A stretch of DNA of 10,365 bases from Funneliformis mosseae (GCA_910592005.1 CAJVPP010003974.1:1-10365), one strand, 5' to 3'. Positions 1-8,171 are shown, numbered from the stretch's first letter. Translations and numbers: made by a program. The notes: generated by a model from the letters alone, not told the origin.

Positions 1-903
1 TTAAATCATTTCATAATATTAGACGCTTTTGCCTTAGCCAATTCGTCTAATGCTAATAAATGCAGTTGGCATATCATGTATCTTTATGCCCATTTTATTG
101 ATTATAGAGACCTTAAGGGTTTTGTAAAAAAAGTTGCTGATAGAGTTGGAAAACCATACTCAGTTTTTATCGATTTTGACCTTTATAAATCTCGCTTCAG
201 CCTTCGTCTTCTTGGATCGGTAAAGGAAGATAGAATTAAAAGACCTGTGATTTCTTCTGTCAAGGAAGGATATTGCGAGCTAGAAAATTATTTAGTTCAG
301 CCTAAATCCAATTATTCTGAAATCTGGTCCCAAACCTTTTCCTCTGAAAAGTCAGAAAAAGAAAAATTCCAACCCATCGAAGATAAAACTGCCTTAAGCG
401 TGAGAGCTGGCTTGGTTACCGCAAAATATAGATGGCTTGAGGTTGGTGACATTAGAAAGGAATTTATTAACTTTCAAGCTCGGTCATTGAAAGCATGTCC
501 CATTTGCAATATCAAATACGAAAAAGATCAGTTATATGGCTTTCTTCGAAGTAACGGCTGTTTTGTACTCAAATATTATCAGCAGAAAAATTATAAACCA
601 GATCATAAGGGATTAGCGTTTAAAAAAGTGACTGAAGTTTCTGCAAAACCTAAGAGAGGAATAGTCGAAAGAATAGGTGATGCTATATCAAATCCACGTC
701 CTCTTGTAGGATTATCAGAAATGATGATTAATGTAGAAAAATTAAAGGATGCTCCAGAAGTATATTCTGATTTCTTGGGTATTGAGAAAACAACAACACT
801 TATTCGTTCTCCCCCAGAGACATGGAATACCACTGCATTAAGAGAGATTATTATGGCATTGAAAGGCAAGCAAACAGGAGCACATCCCATCCATATTTAC
901 TAA
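1..903 (+). CDS. Partial herpes/pox-type primase (AEP) fused to the start of an inactivated helicase; 5' end outside window
   Basis: The frame is open from base 1, well before the first ATG at 76, so this is the 3' part (300 codons) of a longer gene. Visible in order: an S-x-H motif (S22-W23-H24 in KCSWHI); an hD motif (FIDFD, D58) followed by FSLRLLGSVK (R69, K75) and RP at 81-82. This is the layout of archaeo-eukaryotic primases of the herpes/pox type. A zinc-ribbon start follows (C166-P-I-C169), but the expected His is Tyr173 and the last Cys position appears to be Tyr192/193. At 268-283 comes the start of a helicase like the herpes origin-binding protein group. Its P-loop is substituted: RSPPETWNT where GTGKT would be expected, so both Gly and the Lys are lost. 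The stop at 901-903 removes the rest of the helicase. The intact family would prime and unwind DNA in replication of a virus-like or mobile element. This copy is probably a relic, or at best primase-only. The family call is from motifs, not a search. Confidence 0.7.
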   Translation, partial: LNHFIILDAFALANSSNANKCSWHIMYLYAHFIDYRDLKGFVKKVADRVGKPYSVFIDFDLYKSRFSLRLLGSVKEDRIKRPVISSVKEGYCELENYLVQPKSNYSEIWSQTFSSEKSEKEKFQPIEDKTALSVRAGLVTAKYRWLEVGDIRKEFINFQARSLKACPICNIKYEKDQLYGFLRSNGCFVLKYYQQKNYKPDHKGLAFKKVTEVSAKPKRGIVERIGDAISNPRPLVGLSEMMINVEKLKDAPEVYSDFLGIEKTTTLIRSPPETWNTTALREIIMALKGKQTGAHPIHIY

Positions 904-956
904 CCAATAGGTCACAGAGAGAAAAAATAGACCCCATCTTTAAGACGTATTAATCA

Positions 957-1084
957 ATAGATTATAATGTCTTAGAATATATTAATTGATAGACTATAAC
1001 ATCCTAGGACATATAAATTGATAGACTATAACATCCTAGGACATATTAATTGATAGATTATAATATTCTAGGACATATTAGTCT
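957..1084. repeat. 32-bp tandem repeat, four copies
   Basis: Four head-to-tail units of exactly 32 bp start with ATAG at 957, 989, 1021 and 1053. A partial lead-in unit begins near 946. Units two and three differ at only one or two positions; units one and four are more diverged, mostly by C/T and G/A changes. Three of the four carry CCTAGGACAT or TCTAGGACAT, and the palindromic core CTAGG recurs in the adjacent palindrome. The array begins about 50 bp after the stop of the primase-like gene. It is a minisatellite; no function is evident. Confidence 0.9.
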
Positions 1085-1088
1085 TAAA

Positions 1089-1150
1089 CAAGCAGTATTC
1101 TAGGATATATTAATATATTAATATATTAATATGTCCTAGGATATTGCTTG
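1089..1150. repeat. 62-bp near-perfect palindrome (27-bp arms)
   Basis: The arms 1089-1115 (CAAGCAGTATTCTAGGATAT...) and 1124-1150 are inverted copies with three mismatches in 27 bp. The 8-bp centre TATTAATA is itself palindromic, so the whole 62 bp can pair without a real loop. The three mismatches are all transitions, so a G-U wobble would be possible in one transcript orientation. The arms share the TCCTAGGACATATTAA core with the 32-bp repeat immediately upstream. The palindrome therefore probably arose from two repeat-related units in opposite orientation. It could form a cruciform or a strong RNA hairpin. Confidence 0.88.
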
Positions 1151-1159
1151 AGATTAAAA

Positions 1160-3540
1160 AACTTTTTACCATTATTTTTGATGAGAACTATTTATAATGT
1201 GAAAATTTTGGTCATATATATTTTTCTAATTTCTTATAAGATAATTAATTAATAATTTCTTTTATAATTACTAAGCTCAAAACTTATAATAGTTTTTATT
1301 TTCTAATTAAAATAACTTTTATAATATATTATTCTTTAAAATATAAATTTTGTAAGTAAATTTGTCTGTTTATTTATTATAAAATTTAAAAAAAAATTTT
1401 TTAAAATTAATTTTATAAATAATATTAGAGTAATATTTATTTTTTAATTATATAATAAATAATTTAAAGTTATTTATAAATTAAAAATTTGTAATTTTTA
1501 AAAATTTTTATTAATCTTTGACAATTTTATTAATTTTTACTTTTAGTAATATTAATTATAATATATTATAAAATTTATTATAAAGAATAACTTTAATTAT
1601 TATATGTTTATAATTTACTAAAAAATTTATAACTTTAAAATAATTTAATTAGTTCACAAATATATGAATATTAAAAAATAATTGTAATAAATATTTTAAA
1701 CTTAATTTTAAATTGAATTATTTAAAAAAACTTTTTAATAAACTTAAATTTTTCTAAAAAATATATAGTAAACTATATTTTTTATATAATAATTATATTA
1801 TTAAATTAAATATTTTATATTTTATTAAAAAATTAATTCTTTTATTTATATTGTAGGCAAATTTACTTACGTTACAGTTTAAAAGATATTAAAATTAGTA
1901 ATAATTTTAATATTTTATTTTAATAAATTATAATTTTTATATTTTTTAATTAATTTATAATATAAAAATTAATTATAATAAAATATGGATGAATCTAATA
2001 TAATAACATATTATATATTTTATTTGTAATAATCTTAATTTTATTTAATTAAAATATAAGATTAAATGTAACGTAAATAATAATTTAGCAAAAAAATTTT
2101 TTTTAAAAATTTCAAGAAACTGTTTGTAACTGAAAATTTTATCTATAAAATTACCATTTATATATTAAATAAAAGTTTTTCAAATTAAATTTTACATATA
2201 AAAATTTTGTTTATAAAATATTTAGAATAATTTATTATTAAGAAATAAAAAAGGTTATTATAAATAAGATATATAATATGTTATTATAAATACATCTTTC
2301 CATAAAATAATAAATAACTTTTTACTTAAATAATAAATAAAGAAATTAATATAATTAATAAATAATTTTTATTTTATATATTATTCAAAATTTAATTATG
2401 AGTTATTATAATTGCTTTTAAGTTTATAATTAATTTAAATTAAATAAATTATAAAATTAATTCAAGAATTTTAGATATTTATAAGATAATAAGAATTTTT
2501 TAAATTATAAATTCTAATAAGTAAAGTCAATATAAAAAAATTAAATAAATAAACTTATTAATAATATATATAATAATTATAATTAATTTAATTATTATAT
2601 AAAAAATATATATTAAATTAATTATATTATAATTATAAAGATTATTTTAATATAATAAATAATTAAAAATATTAATTCTTTATTTAAAATTTTACTAAAA
2701 TTTTAAATTTTAATTATTTATTAATATTATTTTAATTTTATAAATTTTTATATTTTAATTATATAAATATTTAAAAAAGTCTTTTAAAATAAAAGCAAAA
2801 TTATATATTATTAATAAGATAATTTATTTTATATATAATTAGTAACTATTATATTATATTAAGAAATTTTAATATAATAAATAAGTTTACTTATATTATA
2901 TTTAATTATACTAAAATTTTATATTAAATATTTGATTTTTTTTTTTTGTTATAGATAATTTTAATTGATTTTAAAATTATAATAAAATGTAATATTATTT
3001 TAAAATTAAATTATTTTTACCTTTAGAAAAAGATTTGGAGATCTTTATTAAATTAATGTATTGATATTTTATTTAATAATTATCAAATTTTTATAAATCC
3101 TACTAATATTTATTTCATTTTTTTTTTATTTATTATCTAATATTTATTATTAATAATTGCTTGACATTACATTATTAAAACTTTTATATAGAATTATACA
3201 TTAAAACAATATCATCTTTTTAGTATACTGAAAAATAATTACTTTATTTTATTTTAAAATCATTTGTAATGAAATGCAAAACCATAATTTTTTTGATTTT
3301 AATTCAAAAATTTTCATAGTTCTTATATAAAACAATTTTGATTAAAATAATAAATAAAGACCGAAAATTTATTTAAAATAACTTAATAATTTTACAAATA
3401 ATTTTAATACAACAAAAAATATGAAAGTGTTGTAATTAATGATTATGATAAAAAAGAAAAATATATTACATACTAATGAATGATATAAATAAGTTTTTTT
3501 TACAAAAATAAAATTTAATGAATAGAAAAGTAATATAAAT
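1160..3540. other. Extremely A/T-rich block with no credible gene
   Basis: Many 60-base stretches here contain only one to five G or C bases (for example 1441-1500 and 2581-2640). Stops are dense in all frames and no domain, tRNA-like or rRNA-like sequence can be seen. G/C becomes somewhat more frequent after about 3000. The only GC-bearing words that recur are GCAAATTTACTTACGTTACA near 1857-1876 and partial inverted matches to it at 1352-1364 and 2067-2089. The block is probably an old mobile-element graveyard or a heterochromatin-like A/T isochore. Confidence 0.75.
1857..2089. repeat. Possible remnant of a small inverted-repeat element
   Basis: The left sequence GCAAATTTACTTACGTTACA (1857-1876) faces a right sequence whose reverse complement reads GCTAAATT...TTTACGTTACA (2067-2089). 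The exact inverted core is 10 bp (TTACGTTACA), with a looser match to the GC ends. The distance of about 230 bp would fit a MITE. A separate exact 13-bp inverted match to the left end lies at 1352-1364. In sequence this A/T-rich, chance matches are common, so this is tentative. Confidence 0.22.
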
Positions 3541-3547
3541 TATTTCT

Positions 3548-4533
3548 TTAGTTGATAATCTCTTCAATTTCTAACTTCCAAATTTTTGAACCTTCCTAAA
3601 TTAAAAAAAATTTATTAAAAATGAATATCACTATGATCAAATACTAATGAAAGAAAATAAATTTACCTTGTCTTTGTTTTGTTTAAGGTTTTTATATTTA
3701 GTTGCACATTGCCCAGCAGTAAAATTGTGGTTCTTTTCGTTTAACATTCGAGAAGCACCCTCCCAGAGAGTTTCTTTAACTTCATGAGCGATTAAGCCAC
3801 GTTTTGGTAATTTCCAAACCATTTTCTTATGTTCTTTCAAATATTCAAGCAATAATTTAGTTTGCTCATCATTCCATATAATACGTTTCGAACTTTCATT
3901 TATTTCTCTTTTTCTTTTTTTCGAACTTTCATTTTCTTTTCTTTTTCTTTTTTTCGAACTTTCTTCATTAGATTGGCTTTCAATTTCATTAAAAGTTTCG
4001 ATTTCAGATGAGCTTTCTTCATAACTTTTATAGGATTGGAAGTCTAAGGAAGAAATATTATAGAGAGATTTTTTTTCAAAAGATCCTTGAAACTGATTTT
4101 CAACGAGTTGGGGAAAATCCATAACGATATAGTGTTGACCCGTTTCTTTTTCAGTAAAAATATTAGGACATTCAACGAAATTCAAAGAATTGTAGTTTGG
4201 TGATAAATAACCAGTCAAATCGAGTTTTAATTGCTCTACAAAATCTTGTTGACATTGTTGTTCAAACTGTTGAAATTCTATATAATTACGATGTTGATAT
4301 TGATAAAGCTGAATCTTTCGACAAATAACTTCATAGCTTTTGTTAAGGTCACCTTGAAGATGATAATAGGTAATAACATTATCATCCAGAGGGGCAATGC
4401 TATCGTCTAATGCATAATTTGATGGAATTTCTTTATACAATATATGATATTGTTGTAAATAAATTAATGCGCGTTCAGTTATCATGTCATTATTAAGGTC
4501 TTGAGCATTAACTGACGTGTTGTCAAACGCCAT
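3548..4533 (-). CDS. Myb/SANT-like DNA-binding domain protein, two exons (4533-3667 and 3595-3548), 304 aa
   Basis: The start ATG at 4533 is the first after an in-frame TAA two codons upstream. Residues 1-185 are rich in Q, N, E and Y and match no domain I recognise. Residues 190-217 hold three basic 11-residue repeats (SSKKRKR), a strong nuclear localisation signal. From W220 to about 289 there is a Myb/SANT-like (trihelix-type) domain: IIWNDEQTKLLLEYL, then the LWEGASRML helix, then FTAGQCATKYKNLKQ as recognition helix. Reading straight on gives nine odd residues and a stop. Removing the GT-AG intron 3596-3666 in phase 0 instead adds EGSKIWKLEIEEIIN, and W-x-L-E-I is the usual end of such domains. 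The product is likely a nuclear DNA-binding protein, either a host regulator or one domesticated from a transposon. A core promoter candidate lies about 75 bp upstream. No partner gene is adjacent. Confidence 0.85.
3596..3666 (-). other. Spliceosomal intron (71 bp, phase 0) in the Myb/SANT-like gene
   Basis: On the minus strand the donor is AAG|GTAAAT at 3667/3666 and the acceptor is TTTTTTTTAATTTAG|GAAGG at 3596/3595, preceded by a T-rich tract. Splicing is in frame and replaces an abrupt end by a 15-residue tail with a domain-like Trp. An alternative acceptor (CATTAG near 3644) would leave an intron of about 23 bp, too short to splice. Confidence 0.75.
3883..3960 (-). repeat. In-frame 33-bp repeat coding for basic 11-residue units
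   Basis: The plus-strand word CGAACTTTC recurs at 3889, 3922 and 3955, exactly 33 bp apart. Translated on the minus strand it gives SSKKRKRKENE, SSKKRKREINE and the partial SSKR. The period is a multiple of three, so copy number can change without a frameshift while changing the number of nuclear localisation signals. Confidence 0.88.
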
Positions 4534-4606
4534 ATTTTAACTATAATTTTATGAACAAATTTTTTGGAAGAGCTAAAAAAAATTTGGGTTGCCTTTTTTT
4601 TAAAGG

Positions 4607-4614
4607 TTTTATAC
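4607..4614 (-). promoter_or_regulatory. TATA-like element upstream of the Myb/SANT-like gene
   Basis: The minus strand reads GTATAAAA here, 74-81 bp before the ATG at 4533. Spacing and sequence suit a core promoter. In DNA this A/T-rich such words also occur by chance, so it is only a candidate. Confidence 0.35.
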
Positions 4615-5088
4615 TTATTTCTTTGAATTGGATTCAAATTGATTCGGATCGATCCAATCTCTTTACGAATTTCATCGTAATTCAATCGGTACAACAAATA
4701 AGTAATTGTGGTTATTAATCCCTTTTTTTACTGACTTTTCCCATATATCAAATTCAATTATGATGGTAGTTTATTCGCATTGTAACATGAAATAAAGTGC
4801 TGTGAGAAAATAATCCTTCGGAGCATATCTTTCATTGGTATGTAATACGTTTGAAAGCGTTTGATCACAGTTTATCTATCAATGCATATTATAATTATCT
4901 AACATCAGTAATCCAATCCATTACGCTTTTTGCATTAGGTTGGGACACAAAAATAACAACCATTTATAATGACAATGATCAAAACCAAATGTAAATTTGA
5001 ATCGAGCACGTGGGGTGACAATAATCCAATACAAAAGAAGTTGAGTTGTCACAAATCCAAATCCGAAAGTTAGTTTCTTAACCGGTAA

Positions 5089-5112
5089 TTTTTTTTTTTT
5101 TTTTTTTTTTTT
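5089..5112. repeat. T24 homopolymer tract
   Basis: Twenty-four consecutive T residues follow ACCGGTAA. On the minus strand this is a poly(A) run, so it could mark the 3' end of a retroposed sequence whose body would lie to the right (5113 onward). No target-site duplication or Pol III promoter boxes were found to support that. Confidence 0.8.
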
Positions 5113-5522
5113 ATGAACAATAGAATACATAAGATTAAATTAAATGCACAAGAGATCTTTGCTTAATAATGCAACAAATGATCGGGGAGGGGTATTGTAT
5201 ATATCATGTGAAATTAGTATATTATATAAACAAAATTTTATAGTGAGTTATATGTCCAATGAAAATTGAATAGGACCCATGCAATTTATACTCTAAATTG
5301 GGTTAGAATTCTCAACGACTTCAAATTTAAATAAATTAAATATTATAATTTTAAAGAAATGCATCATGATGAATATGTGATCAAAATCACTCAATTTATA
5401 TGAAATTAGTAAATGATTAATATGAATTTTTGCAAACAATTAACTGGGAGATACTACAAAGACCAAAATATTCTCCACCAGGATACTTTAGGGATGATTT
5501 TCTATCCAACGGTGTTTACCTT

Positions 5523-5538
5523 AAAAAAAAAAAAAAAA
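5523..5538. repeat. A16 homopolymer tract
   Basis: Sixteen consecutive A residues precede TGAAATTT. There is no adjacent coding sequence and no sign of target-site duplication. Confidence 0.75.
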
Positions 5539-6077
5539 TGAAATTTATCAACTGTATTTAAAATTAATATCGACAATAATTAAAGTACGTTTAATGCAAC
5601 TAATTATTTTATCAGATGTAATGTTAAGTTTTTAAAAATAACCTCGTGACATCCAACTAACCAACTATTTAAACACTCTTTATCGTTTCTAGATTTTTCT
5701 CAGAAAATTCTTGTCGTTTTTGTTCAATCTTGAATCCAAGCATAACTTCGTAAATCGTTGAAGTAAATAGTGTAAGAGGTTTTAAATGATAAATAAATGT
5801 ATAACCATGGAAAGTTAATAATTCAATGTTATTTTGATGATATTTCTTAAAGGTGAAATTAAAATCATTTTTACAAGAGGACAATTTCTTGAAAATTAAT
5901 GAAAGATGATTCATAAGTGTATTTTTACCTTCAGCTCATATTATACAATATGATGAAGAATCCAAGCTTGATTAACTGCTTTATTTATAAGAAATTGAAA
6001 ATGGGTTTGAGGTCATTTTAATATACAATTGTTATCTTTTATTTATTTGTGAAAATAATTCGAATCGAAATGCGAAT

Positions 6078-6176
6078 GTGTAAATTATCCCAATCCAAAT
6101 CTAATGAGCTATCCATATTTAGAAGTAGGCCAGGTTGTTCTATTTTACTTTGGATTGTTGATTTATTAATTTACAC
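6078..6176. repeat. Interrupted inverted repeat
   Basis: GTGTAAATTA (6078-6087) is the exact reverse complement of TAATTTACAC (6167-6176). Just inside, AATCCAAA (6092-6099) pairs with TTTGGATT (6149-6156). The two paired blocks are separated by 4 bp on the left and 10 bp on the right. This could be the end pair of a roughly 100-bp inverted-repeat element or a structured RNA; neither is proven. Confidence 0.5.
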
Positions 6177-6312
6177 GGATCGAAATCGGGGATCGTCAAA
6201 ATCCAAAACCTTTTAAAAGGAATTCACTGGAAATGGGTTGTAAAACGTCACCCACACTTTATTTAGATTAGTACATAAGATAGAGTTTACAATGGAGTAA
6301 TACAGATTGAGT

Positions 6313-6331
6313 AATGGTTTCGGAAACCATT
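6313..6331. repeat. Short hairpin, 8-bp arms, 3-base loop
   Basis: AATGGTTT (6313-6320) and AAACCATT (6324-6331) pair perfectly around CGG. No U-rich tract or gene end follows, so it is not called a terminator. Confidence 0.6.
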
Positions 6332-7115
6332 GTGTGATACGGATTGGATTCTGATCATGATGGCAAGAATCAATATTGTTCTATTTTTAAACGAAATTTG
6401 GTACAATTTGACTTAATAATAAAAATTTCCGCAAGAAAAACCGAAAACGAAATTTCAAATATCAAGCTAGAAATTTATGTTGGATTAAAAAACATTGTTT
6501 TTTTGTCTCGCATCAATGGATTTTATAGCACCGTTAGACAAATATACATAAAAAAAATCACGTATCATTTTAGAGTTTCATGTTACAAAAATTGGCGCTA
6601 ATATAAATGCCTTAACATCCATTTATATAATATTAGATGCGATCATTAGTTACATGAAATATTTTGAATTGGATGTTTTCAGGTTTGACAGCCTAATTAT
6701 ATAAATTAATTTATTTAGATTGGACCGACGAAGATGAAAATTGACAGGAGAATTGGATCGTATCAAGTCTATCTTATTATAGTAAATTGTCTCACTTATA
6801 AAATACTTGAAATTTGATGATATCATGATTTTCTTTTTTTCTTTAAATTCTCAAATTCAATCACAAGTTACAAATGATATTCACATTACTATATGCAACC
6901 AAATCACACCCAACAGATTGTTCAAATACTTAGCTTACAGCAGCATATCTCCCAAAATTTTCAAGAAGGTGAAGGTAATTTTAACAGTAACACATAAACA
7001 TAATGATAATCTTTGCCCGAACTTAGTATATACCTATCTTTTTTTCTCCACAGTGTTAGCTACGGCATACTCCTTTATGGAGGAATTCTAGCTTTATCAC
7101 TATCGAAACTTATGA

Positions 7116-7332
7116 ATGCGACAACTCTCTAAAGCAAAAATTAAATGGACGAAGGTTCCCGTGCTCTTATTGCTTAAATTTTTGGAATAACGTATAGAAA
7201 ATGTTAAAAAATTAAAAAGCGAGTGTTACGGCAAAGAAAGTTAAAAGGAAAATTATGGAATGTTGTCACAATTACAAATATTCTGCAAATAAATGTGCGA
7301 TTAAGTGGAAGAATGTTAAGCAGAAAGATTGA
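7116..7332 (+). pseudogene. Broken Myb/SANT-like domain, relic of a second family member
   Basis: From an ATG at 7116 the frame reads to KIKWTKVPVLLLLKFLE, then a TAA at 7188-7190, then RIENVKKLKS in the same frame. At about 7230-7240 the similarity jumps by one frame, and from there it reads RKIMECCHNYKYSANKC, then CAIKWKNVKQKD, with TGA at 7330-7332. The order matches the intact minus-strand gene: W and LLL-x-x-L-E correspond to W220 and LLLEYLKE, and HNYKYSANKCAIKWKNVKQ to HNFTAGQCATKYKNLKQ. The sequence is thus a Myb/SANT-like domain with at least one stop and one frameshift. It lies on the opposite strand, divergent to the intact gene. The N-terminal part and any 3' exon are not recognisable. 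It cannot make an intact domain. Confidence 0.65.
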
Positions 7333-7810
7333 CCGAATACTCAGCAAAGATAGTTTTTACAATTTGTTTTTTTCTTTCTACGTAAAATGTCATGTAATCG
7401 TAAATTTAAATAGTTCAAAATAAAAGTTTTTCAATTAATATTGTAAGTTTGTTTTACTTTATGTTTTTATGAAGAAAACTAAGCTTATACTGACGTATAT
7501 TGAATACCATTTAAATATATGGAAAAATGAGATGATATTTTCTAAATTCTTAAACTTTTTTCTTAAAAATCTTGAATCGATTCGATAACAATGATTTTGT
7601 CCTTTCACTCAAAAACAAAAATTTTTATTTTTATTTTCACCATTTGAAAGTTTATTATAAATGTGCTTTAACCTTGAGTACTCAACAATTTTTATTAAAT
7701 TTGGATTATAATTTTTATTTTTACAGAAATTTGGAATTGAACAAATAATAAATTTACACTAAAAATGTACAAATTAAGGTTTTGAATTTCAAAACTAGTT
7801 AAGAATATAA
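7333..7810. other. Non-coding A/T-rich spacer
   Basis: I see no domain, RNA gene or repeat here. The sequence after the Myb/SANT-like relic loses similarity at once and becomes A/T-rich from about 7360. Confidence 0.5.
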
Positions 7811-7874
7811 TTAAATATATATAAACCAAACTTTTTTTTATATTAAATATATATAAACCAAACTTTTTTTTATA
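7811..7874. repeat. Perfect 32-bp tandem duplication
   Basis: Two identical units (7811-7842 and 7843-7874) contain TTAAATATATATAAACCAAA followed by C and eight T residues. The lack of any difference in such mutable sequence suggests a recent duplication. Confidence 0.9.
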
Positions 7875-7938
7875 AGAATATAAAATAATTAATGAATAGA
7901 ATTCTACACCAGAAAATCCCATTTGATTTCGTAGACGC

Positions 7939-8171
7939 CCATTATGCCAAATAACATGTATTTCTTTGTTATTAGGCGCCTGTTATTAATGAAAAAAATT
8001 TTCCGATATTCCCCCTTGAGTTTTCCGGTAGAATTTAAAACAAAACAGAAAGATCCTCCAGAAATTAGGATGTCCGCTATGGCAGAATAACCAGTATTTC
8101 TTTTCCATTAGACGGTTTTTATGAGTGGAGAAATTTAATTCGGTCTTCCTCTTTGAGTTTTCTGGTAGAAT
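7939..8171. repeat. Diverged tandem duplication, units of 96-98 bp
   Basis: Unit 1 (7939-8034) and unit 2 (8074-8171) align along their length. Shared blocks include ATGCCAAATAAC versus ATGGCAGAATAACC, TGTATTTCTTTGTTATTAG versus AGTATTTCTTTTCCATTAG, and GAGTTTTCCGGTAGAAT versus GAGTTTTCTGGTAGAAT. A 39-bp spacer separates them. An ATTCTACACCAGAAAA at 7901-7916 is an inverted match to the end of unit 2. On the minus strand, open stretches can be read through both units (KNRLMEKKYW versus NRRLITKKYM), so the repeat may once have been coding. Its identity is unknown. Confidence 0.6.

Larger units (their letters stand above)
4534..7115. other. Intergenic region without a convincing gene
   Basis: G/C content here is moderate compared with the flanking A/T blocks, but no open frame shows a recognisable domain. 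The short frames at 4482-4697, 4921-5130 and 5669-5914 (minus) and at 6344-6601 and 6807-7091 (plus) have low-complexity products or lack an ATG at the start. The region holds the homopolymer tracts and hairpins listed separately. It also holds many ATTGGAT/ATCCAAT words, for example near 4626, 4911, 5024, 6342, 6667, 6717 and 6752. A possible spliced remnant lies at 6870-7091. Confidence 0.6.

Noticed and set aside
603..890. Minus-strand open frame of 95 codons
   Set aside because: It lies inside the primase-helicase reading frame on the opposite strand and has no recognisable domain. It is a shadow.
946..1084. 32-bp repeats as a CRISPR array
   Set aside because: The units are contiguous with no variable spacers and the context is eukaryotic.
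1089..1150. Palindrome as an intrinsic transcription terminator
   Set aside because: The sequence appears eukaryotic, the stem is A/T-rich at its centre and no defined T tract follows.
4482..4697. Minus-strand open frame of 71 codons overlapping the Myb/SANT-like start
   Set aside because: It overlaps the first codons of the real gene in another frame and covers its TATA-like element. The product is K/I/R-rich with no domain.
4921..5130. Minus-strand open frame of 69 codons
   Set aside because: Its start region translates the T24 tract into poly-lysine and the rest is hydrophobic without motif. It has no support as a gene.
5089..5400. SINE or processed retrocopy next to the T24 tract
   Set aside because: No A/B box, no target-site duplication and no recognisable body were found on the minus strand.
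5669..5914. Minus-strand open frame of 81 codons with an ATG
   Set aside because: It is F/K/L/N-rich as expected from random A/T-rich sequence, with no domain, no signal peptide and no convincing splice sites. It cannot be excluded, but I cannot support it.
4980..6070. tRNA B-box-like TCGAATC words
   Set aside because: None is followed or preceded by a cloverleaf-compatible set of arms.
6344..6601. Plus-strand open frame of 85 codons
   Set aside because: It begins with TTG rather than ATG, which is not a normal start in a fungus, and the product has no motif.
7223..7423. Plus-strand open frame of 66 codons
   Set aside because: It starts with GTG and overlaps the Myb/SANT-like relic in a different frame. 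The conserved residues are in the other frames.
7695..7922. Minus-strand open frame of 75 codons, Ile/Leu-rich
   Set aside because: It runs through the perfect 32-bp duplication, which supplies near-identical peptides. Its hydrophobic look is a by-product of A/T-rich sequence.
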